Assembly (NCBI RefSeq): GCF_026212465.1
Contig: NC_080051.1
Coordinates: 16,709,134 to 16,773,133 of the forward strand
Direction: 5' to 3'
DNA from: Amaranthus tricolor
Taxonomy: Eukaryota; Streptophyta; Magnoliopsida; Caryophyllales; Amaranthaceae
Length of the DNA: 64,000 bases
A program made the translations under genes and the position numbers. Below, in pieces: positions 1-11,400 of the stretch. The stretch's first letter is position 1, and each line of letters opens with the position of its first letter. The notes under the pieces are model-generated. The model saw only the letters and a program-made list of their open reading frames with translations. It ran no database searches and was not told the origin of the DNA.

Positions 1-750
1 ACTTCCTGACGGTCCATATATTCCCACGTTTTAAACTGTTGTTACATTATTGTTTTTGATGAATTTTGAATAAATATGTTTGGTATATAAAGTTTTGTTT
101 GTTTTGCAGTGAAAGCATATGTTTCATTTGTCGTATTGTTTCGCTATTGACTTATAAAGTAATACTCGTATTTTGATTTCGCTATTAACTTGTAAAGTTA
201 TAGCCGTATTTTGATTCGTTATGAATAAAAGGTTCATAGCCGTATTTATGTCAATACCAAACGGTCTTTTAAAAGAGTTTGGATTTGGATAAAATAATGT
301 TTATAAATAGTTACCAATTGAATAAGGAATTTGATTTGAGATGTTTGTTAATGACTTGTATATAAATGTAATAGTTTTTTGGATTATTCAACAATTCAAT
401 TGTTGACGGTCTTTGATGGGCCTATCCCTTGTGAGGGATAGATCCATTTTCAGGTTAGCTCTGATGTGGAGACGATGCCTACTTGTATTGTGTGTTATGT
501 GCGAGGCGAAGACTTCTTTTTGAAATACAAATGTAACTTAGATATTTGTAAATTAAATTATAATAATTTTATAATTTTTGTAAATAATATTCACTTAATT
601 ATGTAAAAAGTTTTAAATAATCTAATATTGGTTTACTGCGGCTATCGAGCTACTGGTTGAATTCAACCCAGACTTCTATAAGTCTTCCACTATGCTTCGT
701 AGAAAATATTATTATATTGTTTACGCTGGTTTGGGGCTGTTTCAGGTTGG
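1..750. other. AT-rich flank with no gene seen
   Basis: No convincing coding sequence. The last ~40 bases before 751 read in frame into the copia RNase H fragment, so part of this stretch is probably decayed retrotransposon. The remainder is AT-rich and not assignable by eye. Confidence 0.4.
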
Positions 751-1125
751 GTGTTTATTTATGGGGGAGGTGCCATCTTATGGTCCTCTAAGAAACAAAC
801 ATGTATTGCTGATTCCACTACGTCAGCGGAATTCATAGCTCTTGCTTCAGCATCTAGTGAAGCAGAGTGGTTGAGGAATCTTATGTTTGAGATACCTTTG
901 TTACCTAAGCCAATTTCACCGGTGGCGATTCATGCGGATTGTATGACGGCTTTAGGTAGAGCTTATAGTCAACTGTATAATGGTAAGTCTTGTCATATTG
1001 CTCTCAAGCACAGCCTAGTTCAAGGACTTATCACCAATGGGGTCATAACTTTTGACTATGTGAACACTAAGTTCAATGTGGCCGATTCTTTTATGAAAGC
1101 CATGAGTAGGGATTCAATTGAATAA
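715..1125 (+). pseudogene. Ty1/copia polyprotein C-terminus (RNase H) remnant
   Basis: This is the C-terminal end of a copia pol polyprotein. The reading frame contains the copia RNase H hallmarks: an [15 protein letters not shown] segment, a [10 protein letters not shown] segment followed by EAEWL, an HADC segment, and a closing run in which [10 protein letters not shown] replaces the usual ADPLTKGL. Only about 125 codons remain and nothing upstream reads as reverse transcriptase or integrase, so the element is 5'-truncated. It is followed by a ~590-base untranslated stretch, a purine tract and an LTR in the same orientation, which is the normal order at a copia 3' end. It would have acted in the retrotransposon particle; it cannot be functional alone. 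Confidence 0.8.
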
Positions 1126-1717
1126 GCGTCAATTGCAATCGGATTATGTCAATAAAAGTCATTTGGAAAGCCCAATTCACACGTGAGTAACATCGTGTCT
1201 TGAATTCAATGAGGTAAAATTCCTTTTGATTTTTGCAAGCAACAAGTTCTAATGACCCATTGTAGCTTTGCACCGTGATGAACGAGGTAGTCGTCCATTG
1301 AAAGTTCTCAAGATCAAGAGTTAAAGAGCTCTTGGTGTTGTATCTGTTTCACGGGGATACGTTTTATACGTAATGAGAACCTACTTATATAAGTTTAAAG
1401 TGTGGTCTCTTCAAGTAGTCAAGATTGGCATACCAACTATGATAAACTTATGAATTAGTTACGGACACAACCTTATAATGCTACAAGTTAATGACTTGTT
1501 GTTATTGATTTTGTATGTACTTTATCTTCAAGTGGTTGGATGGGTCATTTGATTCAAATTTGAATGGATATCAATTCTGGCTCGATCACTAGTGAAGTGT
1601 GTTGTACTAGGGGTTAATTCAATGCATAGGGAAATTAGCGTTGATGCATAAAATGGAATTATAAAAATGTTTTGTAATCGAGAAAGAGGTTTTAATATTC
1701 TTTGAATGGGGGAGGAT
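1126..1717 (+). other. copia 3' untranslated region ending in polypurine tract
   Basis: Non-coding stretch between the pol stop codon and the LTR. It ends with a purine-rich tract ATGGGGGAGGAT at about 1706-1717, directly before a TGTTGAAC start of the LTR. Such a tract primes plus-strand DNA synthesis in LTR retrotransposons. Confidence 0.6.
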
Positions 1718-2580
1718 TGTTGAACATTTAGTGTGTATCAAATCCTAAGTATTTATCACCAAGTACTACAAATAGTTGTGGGACAAAATGTATTAAAAAT
1801 ATAAGGTCCAAAAGGGGTTCAAAGGATAGGACAAAAGATAAATTGAAAAACCGAGGCAACAAGAAAAGTCGATTCGGCTTTCCTGGTTTTGGGCCTAAAA
1901 CCGGCTCGACTTTAAGTACTGGAAAATTGATTTTGTCCAACAGGAAAAGCCGAGTCGGCTTTCCTGAGGTTGGAGCAAAGCCGACTCGGCTTTTTGTTCT
2001 GATCAGACCGTTGTGTCTTTATATTTCCTTTAAATTAATTGCATTGGATTTCTTCTCTTATTCCATATCAAAATTGATGTTACAAAGGCATAATGAGGAA
2101 GAATAATGCTCATGAATATCTTGGTAAATGGTATTGATTGCAGGTCATTAAGGATGATCATCAATGAGTGATTGAATGTGTCATGACCCTTGACTATACT
2201 TGAACTAATATAAATAGGGGCTTGGGGAAGAATACTAGACACATTTAAAGAATCTGAATTCTTGTCCTTGTTTTCTCTCTTACTTGTGTTCTTTAAAAAA
2301 GAGTTATAAACTTCTTGTTAGAATTTTTCCATAGTTTATACTTCACTAAACACTATCATTAAGAGACATACCCTAAGTATTAAGGGTGTGTTGTGTTGTT
2401 TGTATCTCGTTGTGAATTTCCAAGTCAAAACCCAAATACCTTTGTGGGGGGAAATATCACAAAAAGAAAGTGATTACACGCCTAACACAAGTATCAAGTT
2501 TCCTGGTAACGATTGTCGTTACAAAGATCATCTTCAAGTTTGTTCTTAGTGTATTCTTGTAAGTTTTATTTTAGCTATCA
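1718..2580 (+). repeat. copia 3' LTR (approximate right edge)
   Basis: The LTR begins with TGTTGAAC right after the purine tract. It holds a TATA box (TATAAATAGGGG, 2209-2220), which is the expected promoter. Before the TATA box are three short palindromic motifs: a degenerate one near 1867, and clean GCCGAGTCGGC/GCCGACTCGGC copies near 1949 and 1981. The right edge is uncertain: a CA lies at 2522-2523 and a better one at 2579-2580, beyond which minus-strand gypsy sequence starts. No matching 5' LTR lies in the window. Confidence 0.6.
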
Positions 2581-2599
2581 ACAAAGGGAAAATACAAAT

Positions 2600-3270
2600 T
2601 CTCAAATTGTAATTTGTATTTTGCATTATTATTTCATAATAAAAGCGGCCAAAGAACTTTGCCTTCAGTTGGGCAAATGTATTGATGCTTCCAACCAGAA
2701 GCAAAGTGTACCATATCAATGCAAGACCAGTAAGTGTGGTTGGAAAGAAGTTACACAATAACGCAGGATTTGTGGTACACGGTAGCATCAGATTTTTGTA
2801 AGCCACAATATGTTCTTCGGGGCATGTAGTTAGTTCCATCAAAGGTCGTCATGTTGGGAACTTTAATCTTTGTTGGGTTTTGATGGGGCATACTAGGTGG
2901 CTAGATCTAGTAAGTCACTTCATCTTCCTCTCATCTCGCTTCTTGTCCATCAAAGATTGGACACTTTTCGATTGTTTTAATTTTTTGTCCTCCAAATGCT
3001 TTCTTGCATCCCGAGTCTCAGACTTAGATTCACCCTGTTCTTCCTATTTGCTTTTGCTTAGACTTTTGCAAAGTTTTGATCTTTCTCTCCTCATGTTGTT
3101 CCTCTTGCTAGAATGATAGATTTTTGTCTCACCATCATTTGATTTTTGGGAAGTGGAGACACCTTTACTTTGGTCTACTTTCTCTTTTAGCTTCTCTATC
3201 TGATCGGCCATGTCGGCCAATACCTGCTACTTAGGGAAAGTGTTATTGGCGCTTACAATGGCGCGAATTT
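2600..3270 (-). pseudogene. Ty3/gypsy gag remnant
   Basis: Read on the minus strand, this gives a plant gypsy gag with stops and frame breaks. The conserved part is at 2620-2842 and contains ALIWYTLL, GSINTFAQLK and FFGRF segments, matching the retrotransposon gag core pattern. Upstream (3220 down to 2842) is a charged, coiled-coil-like N-terminal part starting with MADQIEKLKEKVD, broken by in-frame stops. A PBS-like site and an LTR lie just beyond it at higher coordinates, so the order LTR-PBS-gag on the minus strand is preserved. The 3' end is cut by the copia LTR near 2590. Confidence 0.7.
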
Positions 3271-3423
3271 GTTCAGTGAATACATTGGTGAGATATTGTG
3301 CCAGTATCTTCAGATGTTGGCAGGTCACGACTTAATTGTTTGCTTGACCCACGGAAGTATACTTTGCACGGTAGTTTTTTGAGTAGGATTCTTTTTGTTC
3401 AATCTAAATATTTATAAGGGATC

Positions 3424-3446
3424 TCTACAAATGGCGTCAAACTGTT
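3424..3446 (-). other. gypsy primer-binding-site region
   Basis: On the minus strand the sequence GTTTGACGCCATTTGTAGAG resembles the GTTTGGCGCCGTCTGTGGGG block that follows the 5' LTR in many plant Ty3/gypsy elements. It sits between the gag remnant and the LTR-like block, as expected. Confidence 0.5.
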
Positions 3447-3449
3447 TTG

Positions 3450-4030
3450 GTATAAAACTGGAATGTGCAACAGATTCTTATAATACCTGAAGATGAAGAG
3501 TTGTAGAAGTCAATTGTCAATGATCTGGATGTATGATATAATCCTACTACGGAAATCACTGTAAATCCTGCATTATAACACGTTAGCTTTGCCTGGGGGT
3601 GATCTCCCGAAAACCTCATCCGACACTCAAGTCAAATTCGGAGATACAAATTAAGAAATGATACTTTAATGAATGCTAGATTAACGTATTTATAGATTGA
3701 ATTCAGATTAAAGGAGTAACGGTTTTCAAATGAATCGAAAGCATGGTGAATATGAATTTTGGTAGAGTAACGATATGTAGTATGGAAGCTTAGAGAGTAA
3801 ATGAATTCTATTGGAGGTATTTATAGTGGTTGATTTAAGGATTATGGAGCATTTACAGGGAGATCATAGGTGACATGGAACATAGTGGTGAAGAGTGGCA
3901 TGACCAGCAGTTAGGGTTTACAAAAGGAGCTACTTGATGGACAAGGAAGAAGGAAAAGCCATTTAAGCCCCTTTACGACCAGTCAAAGGTCAACGAGAAG
4001 TCATGGTCGATGGGAAATAACAATCAACGG
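3450..4030 (-). repeat. gypsy 5' LTR-like block (edges approximate)
   Basis: The minus strand contains a TATA-like CCACTATAAATACC near 3820-3833, upstream of the PBS-like site and gag remnant. This is the expected position of an LTR promoter. The outer edge cannot be fixed: no clear TG start or target duplication is visible, and the sequence fades into AAATAGATAAAT repeats near 4050-4090. Confidence 0.4.
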
Positions 4031-4398
4031 GGTATTTAAGTAATTTCATAATAATTATTAAATAAATAGATAAATAAATAGATAAATAAAATGTTACCCA
4101 TAACAATTCGTCTCAATATATATTTCTAAATATCAACTTTTTAGAATTTCCAAAAACTTACAATTTAAATTATTTATTTTTAAATTTGCAATAATGCGCA
4201 AAAAGTAAACGGGAAGAACAAATGAAAACATAAAAATTTAAGGAGTAATATATATCAATATAAAGGAAAATGCAACTCACCCACAAAAAAATATTTTATC
4301 AATCTATCAAATTGAATAGTTTATCCACTGAATCAACTAACATAACTCAGATTACGGACAGTTTACGCTATAGTTCAATAGTATAATGAAAGACAAAT
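4031..4398. other. AT-rich spacer with short TAAA repeats
   Basis: Contains an imperfect AAATAGATAAATAAATAGAT microsatellite at about 4050-4090, then AT-rich sequence. I see no gene. Confidence 0.5.
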
Positions 4399-4655
4399 TC
4401 TTGTGAGAGACGGTCTCTTCTCTTTGAGAGACCATCTCTAATTGGGCTGGCCCATTATATATTTTTTTAAAATATTATAAGTAGACATTAAGAATGATGT
4501 AAGTAGACATTTAAGATATTAAAAGTAGGCATAAGGATACGATAAGTGAGCATTAAGGATAATATAAGAAGGCATTAAGAATACGATAAGTAGGCATTAA
4601 TCGTTAATGAGTTGGGCTTGAGATACATCTTTTAAAGAGACAGTCTTTCAAGAGA
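4399..4655. mobile_element. MITE with GAGACGGTCTC-type inverted ends and internal 22-bp repeats
   Basis: The left end reads CTTGTGAGAGACGGTCTC and the right end, in reverse complement, CTCTTGAAAGACTGTCTC; the similarity continues ~45 bases inward to a GGGCTTG-like block. Between them lie about six imperfect copies of a ~22-base unit, consensus TAAGTAGGCATTAAGAATACGA (4478-4600). Short length, inverted ends and no coding capacity indicate a non-autonomous DNA transposon. The superfamily is not certain. Confidence 0.6.
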
Positions 4656-4659
4656 CTAG

Positions 4660-6280
4660 TTGATAATAAAATTGGTGTGATTAAACAACTAATTATATTT
4701 AATAGTAGTATTTGACCATACTTTAAAAATCCACGTCCAATGATTAGTGAAAACATCAATCAATCAATTACATGAAACGTCAACAGTGACGCATTGGATC
4801 GTCTGGGTTGACCCAACAACCCGGTAAACATTTATACGAGTCCACTTTATTTTGGCTTAGCTCCCAAGCTACCCTCCAAATATGAAGTATGAAATATAAA
4901 CCTCCATCATTACCTTCTAGAATCCCTCTTTTTGTAAATAAATTAATTATATTTCTTAATTAATTGTTAATGTTAATTATTACTCCATATGTTGTAACAA
5001 AGGTACCTAATCATGGATGTTTCCTCTGGAATTTATGGATTATTTTATTAATTTGAAGGATAAGTTTTCAAGTTATGACCAATTAATTATGGAGCATGTA
5101 TGGTGTGAAACCGTCTCACCATGAGATGAGCTCATACTAGCACCCAAGGTCGGCTACATGGGGGAGTAGGATGAGCTATTGCTCTGAACCCTGATTTATA
5201 AAGGGCCACATATTTTTGCTTTTCTGTTAAAATTAAAATGAGGACTTTTGTGTATTATATAGCAAATTAAATTGATAGGCACAATATTAAAATTTAATAT
5301 GAATTCATATTCAATTTACTTTTTAAAAGATAATTATATAAATTGGTTAATAAATTTGTATTATCAGCTTGTATTGAAGATTAAGATATACTAGTATAGT
5401 TTACTCATGGCCTTTGAAATGTATTGAATAAGAAATTTGTATTATAAGCTTATATTGAATAATATAGTTTATTCTGGAAAATTTTCAAACCGGAATTTTT
5501 AGTTTGTTCTAATTTTAATATCAGATCAGACCAAATCGAACCGTATACATCCCTATATTAATTGGTTTGAGTTGACCCAATTGATACCGTCTCAGAGTAC
5601 GACGTTGTCAATAAAGAACTAGTGTTAATATTATATTGTCTTAGATAATAGGATTAGATGTCATTAATATGGAGTCGCTATCATTTGTTCTTCAATTATC
5701 AGTTCCCATTTATTCCAGCACATATTGAGTATTGACTCACCAAAATTAAATGGATTTGTTATAGAACATCACTTAGATTACTTAGATTACTGATGTCTTC
5801 TTAGTTTATCTTTTAGTGTTCTTAATCTCTTGCTTTTATCGTTTCCTTCCTATTAGTTCTTTATTTTCTTTTTGTAGTGGTTCTACTTTTTTTTATTAGC
5901 CTTTACGTTATCTTTCACGTGTTATTACGTCTCTTCATCTTCTTCGAGTCGCGCTCTCCTTTATGGGTATGAGTTGCCTCCCTCTTTCCCTCCCTAGATC
6001 CTATCCTTAATTTTCTATAAGCAGGATATACTGGGTAGGATGATGATTATGTTATCCTGAGTTTGTAAGTAAAGAGTCAAAAAGAATGAGTCAATGAGAT
6101 AATAATATAAAATTATAAATAATACTCATTAACAGCGAGAAAAAATTATATAAATGGATAAAATTATTCACATAAAAAATTTACGGTGAACTTAATGAAA
6201 CAAACAAAAATAAAAAAATATAATAAATTCAATAGGACAGAAGAATTACATTTTCTTCCTTATAGCTTTACTACAATATA
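4660..6280. other. intergenic AT-rich DNA, no gene seen
   Basis: No supported gene. A fragment near 5105-5135 (GAAACCGTCTCACCATGAGATG) resembles the end of the MITE type at 4399-4655, but I cannot pair it with an opposite end. Pyrimidine-rich tracts near 5790-5990 show no coding pattern. Confidence 0.4.
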
Positions 6281-6285
6281 ATTTA

Positions 6286-6592
6286 GAGGTGTTGATTCAG
6301 TCGATCGGGTCAGTTTCAAATGGGTGTCAGTCAGCTCAGTTGGATTTTGGATCGGTTATTTTTCGGATGAGTGTTGTGTCGGGTCGGTTAATCAAGGTTC
6401 GGTTGAAGATCGGTTATTCGAGCTATCGGGTGTACATCGGTTCGATGTCGTTTGAAGTTCGAGTCGAGTGTCAATCGGTCTCGAGTTGTCATCGGCTGAT
6501 AATATTTGATCTTTTTAAGGTTACGGATTGGGTTCATGTATTTTTTCATGTGAATTCGGCTACGAGTAATTAATTACTATCGATCGAGTCAA
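6286..6592. mobile_element. MITE-like block rich in TCGGT/TCGGG repeats
   Basis: Begins GAGGTGTTGATTCAGTCGAT and ends with ATCGATCGAGTCAATATTAG, which is roughly its reverse complement. The interior is dominated by short CGGTT, CGGGT and TCGAG motifs, much more GC-rich than the surroundings. The 94-codon open frame across it (6289-6573) is composed of these repeats and is not a gene. Confidence 0.4.
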
Positions 6593-7345
6593 TATTAGAT
6601 TAAGTTGCTAATCATTTTTTAATTGATGAAAAGATTCTCTTTACTTAAGGAAAAATAGTTAAAATGCAAATCAATTAGTGATTATTACTTTCTTACTTTT
6701 ACTTGTTTGACTGTAAATTAAAATTAAAGTTCTATTATTTTTCATCTAATTTGATTAAAAATAGTTTAATAAATATTAACCATTGATTATTACCTCTAAA
6801 TATATAAAACCTTCTTATTAGTTAATTAATAAAGTGATAGATATTTTCATATAAGAAACTATGTAAATATCTATCACTTTATTAGATTAACTAATACAAT
6901 TGAATTTATAAAGAATTTTTTTTTTCTCCCACAACTACCAAAAGCTAAAAAAATAAAAAAAAATAAAAAAAAAAAGAATCTTTATCACTTCTACAAAGGA
7001 ATGAGGAAGCATATATCTTAGAAGAATTCTTTTTTAAAATAAAATCTCAAAATTTTAGATTATTTATAAATAATAGTCACAAAGTTTAATATTAAAATCT
7101 ACAAGCCCTCAACCTCTATATATTAGAAGCTGCAAACATTATAACCATCTCATTAAAGTTCGTTCACGAGATTTTTAAATGACCTATTAAACTCAGTTAT
7201 GATATTTAACTCCTTTCTAATTACCTTTAATCCTTAACCCAACTTTCTCTCCTTACCCTTAACTCTTGGAGGATCTTACATCATAACTATTGGGAGTATG
7301 GCTATACACTATCCAACCCTTAACTATTGTAGGACCTTATTTTAT
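6593..7345. other. AT-rich spacer, no gene seen
   Basis: Includes an inverted pair around 6830-6900 in which AAAGTGATAGATATTT and AAATATCTATCACTTT are exact reverse complements separated by ~20 bases, and an A-rich run at 6945-6976. Nothing coding is visible. Confidence 0.5.
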
Positions 7346-7985
7346 GGGGATGTTTGGTAAATGGCTTTTTACTTAACTTTTTAATTAACTTTTGACTTTT
7401 AACTTGTACAAAAACTTGGACGAGATGGTCTCATTATGAGACTGTAAATTTAGGCCGGCACAATTCGCGCATATAACAACATTTCAATTTTCTGAGCATT
7501 TATTAATTTTGACCTTAAAGATATCAATTTTAAAATTTGATACCTTTAAGGTCAAAATTGATACCTTTAAGATCAAAATTGAAAAATACTCAGAAAATGA
7601 AAAAAATACTTAGGTTGCTACACGCACGAATTGAGCCAGCCCAAATTGACAGTCTCATTATCAGGTTGTCTCGTCCAAAACCAACTATTTGGCTTATTAG
7701 TTGGTCAAACAGCCAAAAAATATTGTTTGGTAAATGGTTTTTAAGCTAGCTGGAAAATTGGGTTTTAAGCCACATTAAAAAGCTACTTCAGTTAGTATTT
7801 TTTGTTGACTTCTGGCTTATTGACCCACTTTTTCTCTAATAAACAGCCAACAATCAATACCTAAATTTACCAAACATCTCCATAATAACTTTTTCAGCAA
7901 GCTTAAGAACCAACAAAAACAGCCAATATTTCCGGCTAATCAAAACTGAAAAAGACAACTTACAGCCAATTGCCAAACACCTCCT
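7346..7985. mobile_element. hAT-type MITE (GGGGATGTTTGG ends) interrupted by another MITE
   Basis: The outer ends read GGGGATGTTTGGTAAATGGC on the left and the reverse complement of GGAGGTGTTTGGCAATTGGC on the right. The interior has the characteristic TTGGTCAAACAGCCAAA and AACAGCCAATA-type sequence seen again in the elements at 38391-38756 and 38773-39103. A second MITE is inserted at 7412-7690, which accounts for about 280 bases. No transposase is present. The 8-bp target duplication expected for hAT is not clear. Confidence 0.6.
7412..7690. mobile_element. MITE nested in the hAT MITE
   Basis: The left end TTGGACGAGATGGTCTCATT and the right end, in reverse complement TTGGACGAGACAACCTGATA followed by ATGAGACTG, form long imperfect inverted ends. 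The interior repeats a TTTGATACCTTTAAGGTC-type unit in direct and inverted copies. It interrupts the flanking hAT MITE and is therefore younger. Confidence 0.65.
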
Positions 7986-8419
7986 AAGTCTCCTTTGAAA
8001 TCAGACCAATAAGCTAACAAATGGGAAGCAATCAATTGCGCATAGAAAGACATCTACTAGTCTCACAAGGATGGGGTGCTGAAGTTTCTCCGAACATGCA
8101 TTAGCAACGTTTTAAAACTGGAATATATAATCTATACTCCGATTACTTGAAGGAGCTTAAGATTATGAGTTACAAACTTACAACCATATCAAATTTGTCA
8201 ATAAATCTTCGTAAGAAGCACGACAAATAAGTAAATTACAACCTCAGACAAGGAAAATGGTTCGATGTATCATTCACAACAGATTCCTTAACAAAACTGG
8301 CTAAACTGACGAGAAAACAAAGGCTGTGGATGACAAACTTTCCTGAAGTCAAAAAAATGCATTGCAATATCATTCTACACGTCAATCCGTCATCACTAGC
8401 TGACTAGTGACTCTTCTGA
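7986..8419. other. 3' flank of the MPP6 gene
   Basis: Sequence directly beyond the MPP6 stop codon (gene on the minus strand), probably including its 3' UTR. I cannot place the poly(A) site. Confidence 0.4.
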
Positions 8420-11400
8420 CTACCCTCCATTGTGCTTGTTTTGAGACTTCGGTCGCACTAGCACATTGTAGTCAAGCTTATCACGTTTTGATTGCTTACG
8501 AGAACTGTTCTCGCTTGAGGAAGGCTGTTTATTACCTTGGCTATCTTTCTTTAACTTCTTAGGATGCTTCTTTTGAGAAGATTCCCCAGTCTGTTTCCTT
8601 TTAAATTCTCCATCAGCATCGTTGTCGCCCGTATTCATATCAGTATGCTTTGATTCACCATTTTCCCTGCCAATTTCAACATCAATTCATTATTGAGGAC
8701 GTTTTCTTTTCAGTTTTACCATGTTATGGAGGATTCTCACATTTATTGGGAAACACAAATGATATGTTTGGATGGAAGCAAATGCAGGAAAAATTAAGTG
8801 ACGCGATAGAGGGATTACAATTACTTCATTTTGATAGCCAACAGGGAGGAGACGGAAATGATACAAAGGAAATTAAAGGAAACTCATCAATCTTCTCTTT
8901 CCACCCGTTCCTTTCCTTAACAATATCCAAACACACCCTTATAGCTAACTGAGTATAGATAACAAACAAAGGTCAATTGCAGCACACTAGTGATGAAATA
9001 TAGTATGGTTTTCCTCACATCCAAGTCTGCTCTACAGAAGCATCAAAAGCGAGAATTTTAATAGAAATTTTGTATACGCTCACTACAGAAAGGTCCACTC
9101 ATAATGATCAGGAATCCGAACTGAGCATTTATATATTTTTATGTTGAAACCTCCAAGGAACTGAAGAAGAAATCTCTTAAGATGACAATAAGTAACCGAA
9201 TCAAGGAAAGGGTATAAGGGAAAGAGGACCCTAGATTTCCTTAAAGGTGGTTGCTTGAACATTTTTCACATCCCAAGTCCTCTTTTCTATCAAGTCTCTC
9301 AACCCCCTAACATTATTCCTTCGTTCCACTTGGGACTTAAATTACCAGTTACCACCACCTATTTCAACACATGGTTGCCTTCCAACTCAACCCCACAAGA
9401 CCACAAAGATACAACACGACCACAACCTACCTAGAAACGCCATCTCTGGGGTAACCACTAACATCGATTGTAACTCTACCAACCACCATGACCTACCCAT
9501 CTCAATCTCCACCAACCAAAATCGAACAAATCAAAACCAGAAACACCTGAAGAAATTCTGATAGGCGGACTCACTAAACATCAATTGCCATTACCTAGAA
9601 TTAAAAATACACCAGAGAGGTAGAGGACAGACATTATAGATCTAAGTCTCCAAAACTTAGCAGAAAGTGGTAGCAGTAGCACCAAGAATACCCATATGAT
9701 GTGGTCAAAAAAACTTTAACACTAACAAAACTAAAGTTTAGGTGATTCGATTTAAGCTACCATAGACCAATCTCCAAGACCGTGATAAAGAAACAAAGAC
9801 TGCTAAGAAGACATGTCTTGGTGATGAAGACGGTAGCATTCAGAACAATGGAGCTGATTGACATCAATAGCAATGGTATCATATTTCTTATATAGAAGGC
9901 TAACATTGAAATGGAGGTTATGGCATGGAGGAAGATGAGAATGAAGAGCTCCTTTAGAAGGCTAGAACAAAAAAAGTTCTATAGGGTTTGATTTCTCGGG
10001 CCTACCATAACCAAACCTATGACAGATTCCCTTCATTGATTTCATTCCTATCAGTTTCAGTTCCCCGCGTACAAACTAACCAAACGATTCCTTATGATCT
10101 GGTTGCTCCCACTCACGGACCTCTAAATTTCATTCACTGCCAGCAGCAACATTTTTCTTAATACTTTTAAATCTTTTGGTTAATTTTAGATAGTGAAGAC
10201 ATAAACAGGGGTCTTGATAAGCAAACATGAAGACAAAATGAAAGAAAATTCTTTATGTTCATATGTATGTGCAAAGAAGACTGAAGATACATCGCTTAGA
10301 AAAGCGGAAGTTTGGAATTTCGGAATTTTCACAAGCTTAAAAGAAAAAAGAAGGTAGGCCAAGGATGCTAGGAGTGAAAAATGACATGAAGAATTGGAGT
10401 TTGCGATAGCATATGACAATAGATAGCACTAAATAAAATATATGTAAACGATCGATGAAATTGATTTTGTTAATTGTATAGTAGTATTAGAGAGAGCCAA
10501 ATAAAGTATAATCTTTGTTATCGGTGATGTTCTAGTTCATATAGTCGACCTCATAGGTTAGGATAAGATTTTGGTCGTTTGGCATTGTTCTGAAGCTATT
10601 TTTTTAGCTCCCAGCATATTCATGAGAAATCACTTCCTATCTCCAGGTCATCTCCTATACAAATTGTAGTCTTGCATATTATCACGTGATTCATGTTTCC
10701 ATTTCCAAGCTTATAATAGTTGACGGACAAAAAAATCAAACATTACATACCTGCCAGATTTTCTTCCACTCTGAAAGATAGACGATGTTGAAGCTTCTAC
10801 TTCTTCAGTAGCAGCCTCATCATTCAATTTCTACCAAGACAAGGTTCAAAATAAGTAAAAAGCGCAAAAGGAGTCCAAAAGGCTGATGCTAAAGAATACA
10901 TCACTCAACATGTTACTCACATCAATGGTAGGATTAAAGTTCTGAAATGACATGCGACCTCTTACAGTCCCAGGATGAGGATCTCCTTCCATGATGACAA
11001 CACTGCACAATATCACCCATGAACTTAGCCTTTCTCTTTCAATGGAATCAAATGAGCAGAGACAAATGAACTCATGTTAACTTTAGGTATTCAGGGATGA
11101 CAGCTAAAATGTAAACATGTAGCTCTTATGTAAATCTAACTAAACATATTAGAATCTCAGCATCCACCAGCAACGCCCTAAGCCCCATAACTCCCAAAAC
11201 TCAATTTAAAAAATATGTACACACAAAATACCCGAGAGATTTGTCGAAACAGGGTGAGAAATTAATTTGCACAAAAGAATTAGAGATATAACTAAACAAA
11301 ATAGCGCCTTCAGAACAAAAAGGCTTATAATATTCCCACAAAATCCAATAAAAAACCTATTCATATATAAATTGCAAAGGAGCTAAACTCTTATCTATCA

